A program made the position numbers and the translations under genes. The notes under the pieces are model-generated. The model worked only from the letters and a program-made list of their open reading frames with translations, had not been told where the DNA came from and searched no databases. From contig CAMCMW010000142.1 in assembly GCA_945876155.1 (NCBI GenBank), forward strand, positions 1-5,345: a stretch of 5,345 nt of DNA. Reading direction: 5' to 3'. This document shows positions 4,990 to 5,345 of the stretch, piece by piece. The DNA comes from an uncultured Ruminococcus sp. GTDB lineage: Bacteria; Bacillota; Clostridia; Oscillospirales; Ruminococcaceae. Numbering within the stretch: the first letter of the stretch is position 1; each line of letters begins with the position of its first letter.

Positions 4990-5345
4990 ATGTTTATCTG
5001 CATAGATCTGAAAAGCTTTTATGCGTCCGTAGAGTGCGTTGACCGTGGACTTGACCCGTTGAATACGAACCTTGTGGTGGCAGATGAGAGCAAAACAGAA
5101 AAAACTATCTGCCTTGCTGTTACGCCTTCACTAAAAAAGTACGGTATTCCAGGCAGAGCAAGGCTTTTTGAAGTGATTCAGAAAGTAAAAGAAGTCAATG
5201 AGGAACGGCTTATAAAAGAACCATACCACGAATTTACAGACAGTTCCTGTTTCGCATCGGAGCTTGACCGTGACCCGTCACTGAAACTGGATTATATTGT
5301 TGCACCGCCGCAAATGGCACGATATATGAAAGTCAGCAAGAGGAT
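4990..5345 (+). CDS. Y-family DNA polymerase, UmuC/UvrX-like (N-terminal fragment)
   Basis: The first 118 codons of a translesion DNA polymerase of about 400-500 aa in full-length relatives; the gene leaves the right edge. MFICIDLKSFYASVE carries the first catalytic Asp (D6) and the probable steric-gate Tyr (Y11). It is followed by LVVADESKTEKTICLAVTPS and KKYGIPGRARLFEV, the palm/fingers sequence usual for Firmicute UvrX/UmuC-like enzymes found on phages and integrative elements. The second catalytic acidic pair lies beyond the window and cannot be checked. ATG at 4990 follows GAGG (4979-4982), which overlaps the TGA stop of the ImmA gene, so translation is probably coupled. Expected role: copying past damaged bases with low fidelity. 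Its place downstream of XRE and ImmA suggests expression under their control. No LexA-type GAAC-N4-GTTC site was seen in the window. Confidence 0.9.
   Translation, partial: MFICIDLKSFYASVECVDRGLDPLNTNLVVADESKTEKTICLAVTPSLKKYGIPGRARLFEVIQKVKEVNEERLIKEPYHEFTDSSCFASELDRDPSLKLDYIVAPPQMARYMKVSKR

Overview
The window looks like a prophage or phage-derived/integrative element of a low-to-moderate GC Firmicute, most likely a gut or rumen Clostridia member near Ruminococcus (Oscillospiraceae). This is inferred from the protein families, the strong AGGAGG-type ribosome binding sites and the family resemblance of the XRE, ImmA and Y-family polymerase proteins. No host marker gene is present, so genus is a guess.

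Layout. Leftward (minus strand), positions 1-1534 hold the head of a phage DNA-replication module in transcription order: a 109-aa protein of unknown function, a DUF2800 protein with Cas4/RecB-like nuclease motifs, and the first 23 codons of a DUF2815 (phage ssDNA-binding-like) protein. The three are tightly packed (11-bp overlap, 14-bp gap) with good ribosome binding sites, one of them selecting a TTG start. Positions 1535-1937 have no convincing gene but are rich in structure: a ~126-nt imperfect hairpin just ahead of the replication genes, a very AT-rich block flanked by inverted ~23-bp repeats, a perfect 14-bp palindrome, a candidate leftward promoter, and the terminator of the next gene. 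Positions 1938-3869 (minus) encode a large 643-aa ImmA/IrrE-type zinc metallopeptidase with a helix-turn-helix behind the peptidase and a Cro/XRE-like one near the C-terminus. Positions 3870-4026 are a compact control region. Rightward (plus strand), 4027 to the end is an operon: XRE repressor, a small ImmA-type peptidase, and a Y-family (UmuC/UvrX-like) DNA polymerase cut by the window end.

How it may work. The control region has two near-consensus sigma-A promoters facing each other, so their predicted transcripts overlap by about 15 bp. Each promoter carries a TTTCAC/GTGAAA palindrome. This resembles a cI/cro-type switch in which the XRE protein binds both palindromes. By analogy with ImmR/ImmA of ICEBs1 and DdrO/IrrE of Deinococcus, the 173-aa ImmA would cleave the XRE repressor, relieving repression of the leftward genes. 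What is less usual is that a translesion polymerase sits in the repressor/protease operon, and that the first leftward gene, where a cro-like gene is often found, is itself a giant ImmA-like peptidase with DNA-binding motifs. Motifs, promoters, palindromes and hairpins are read directly from the sequence; the regulatory circuit is inference.
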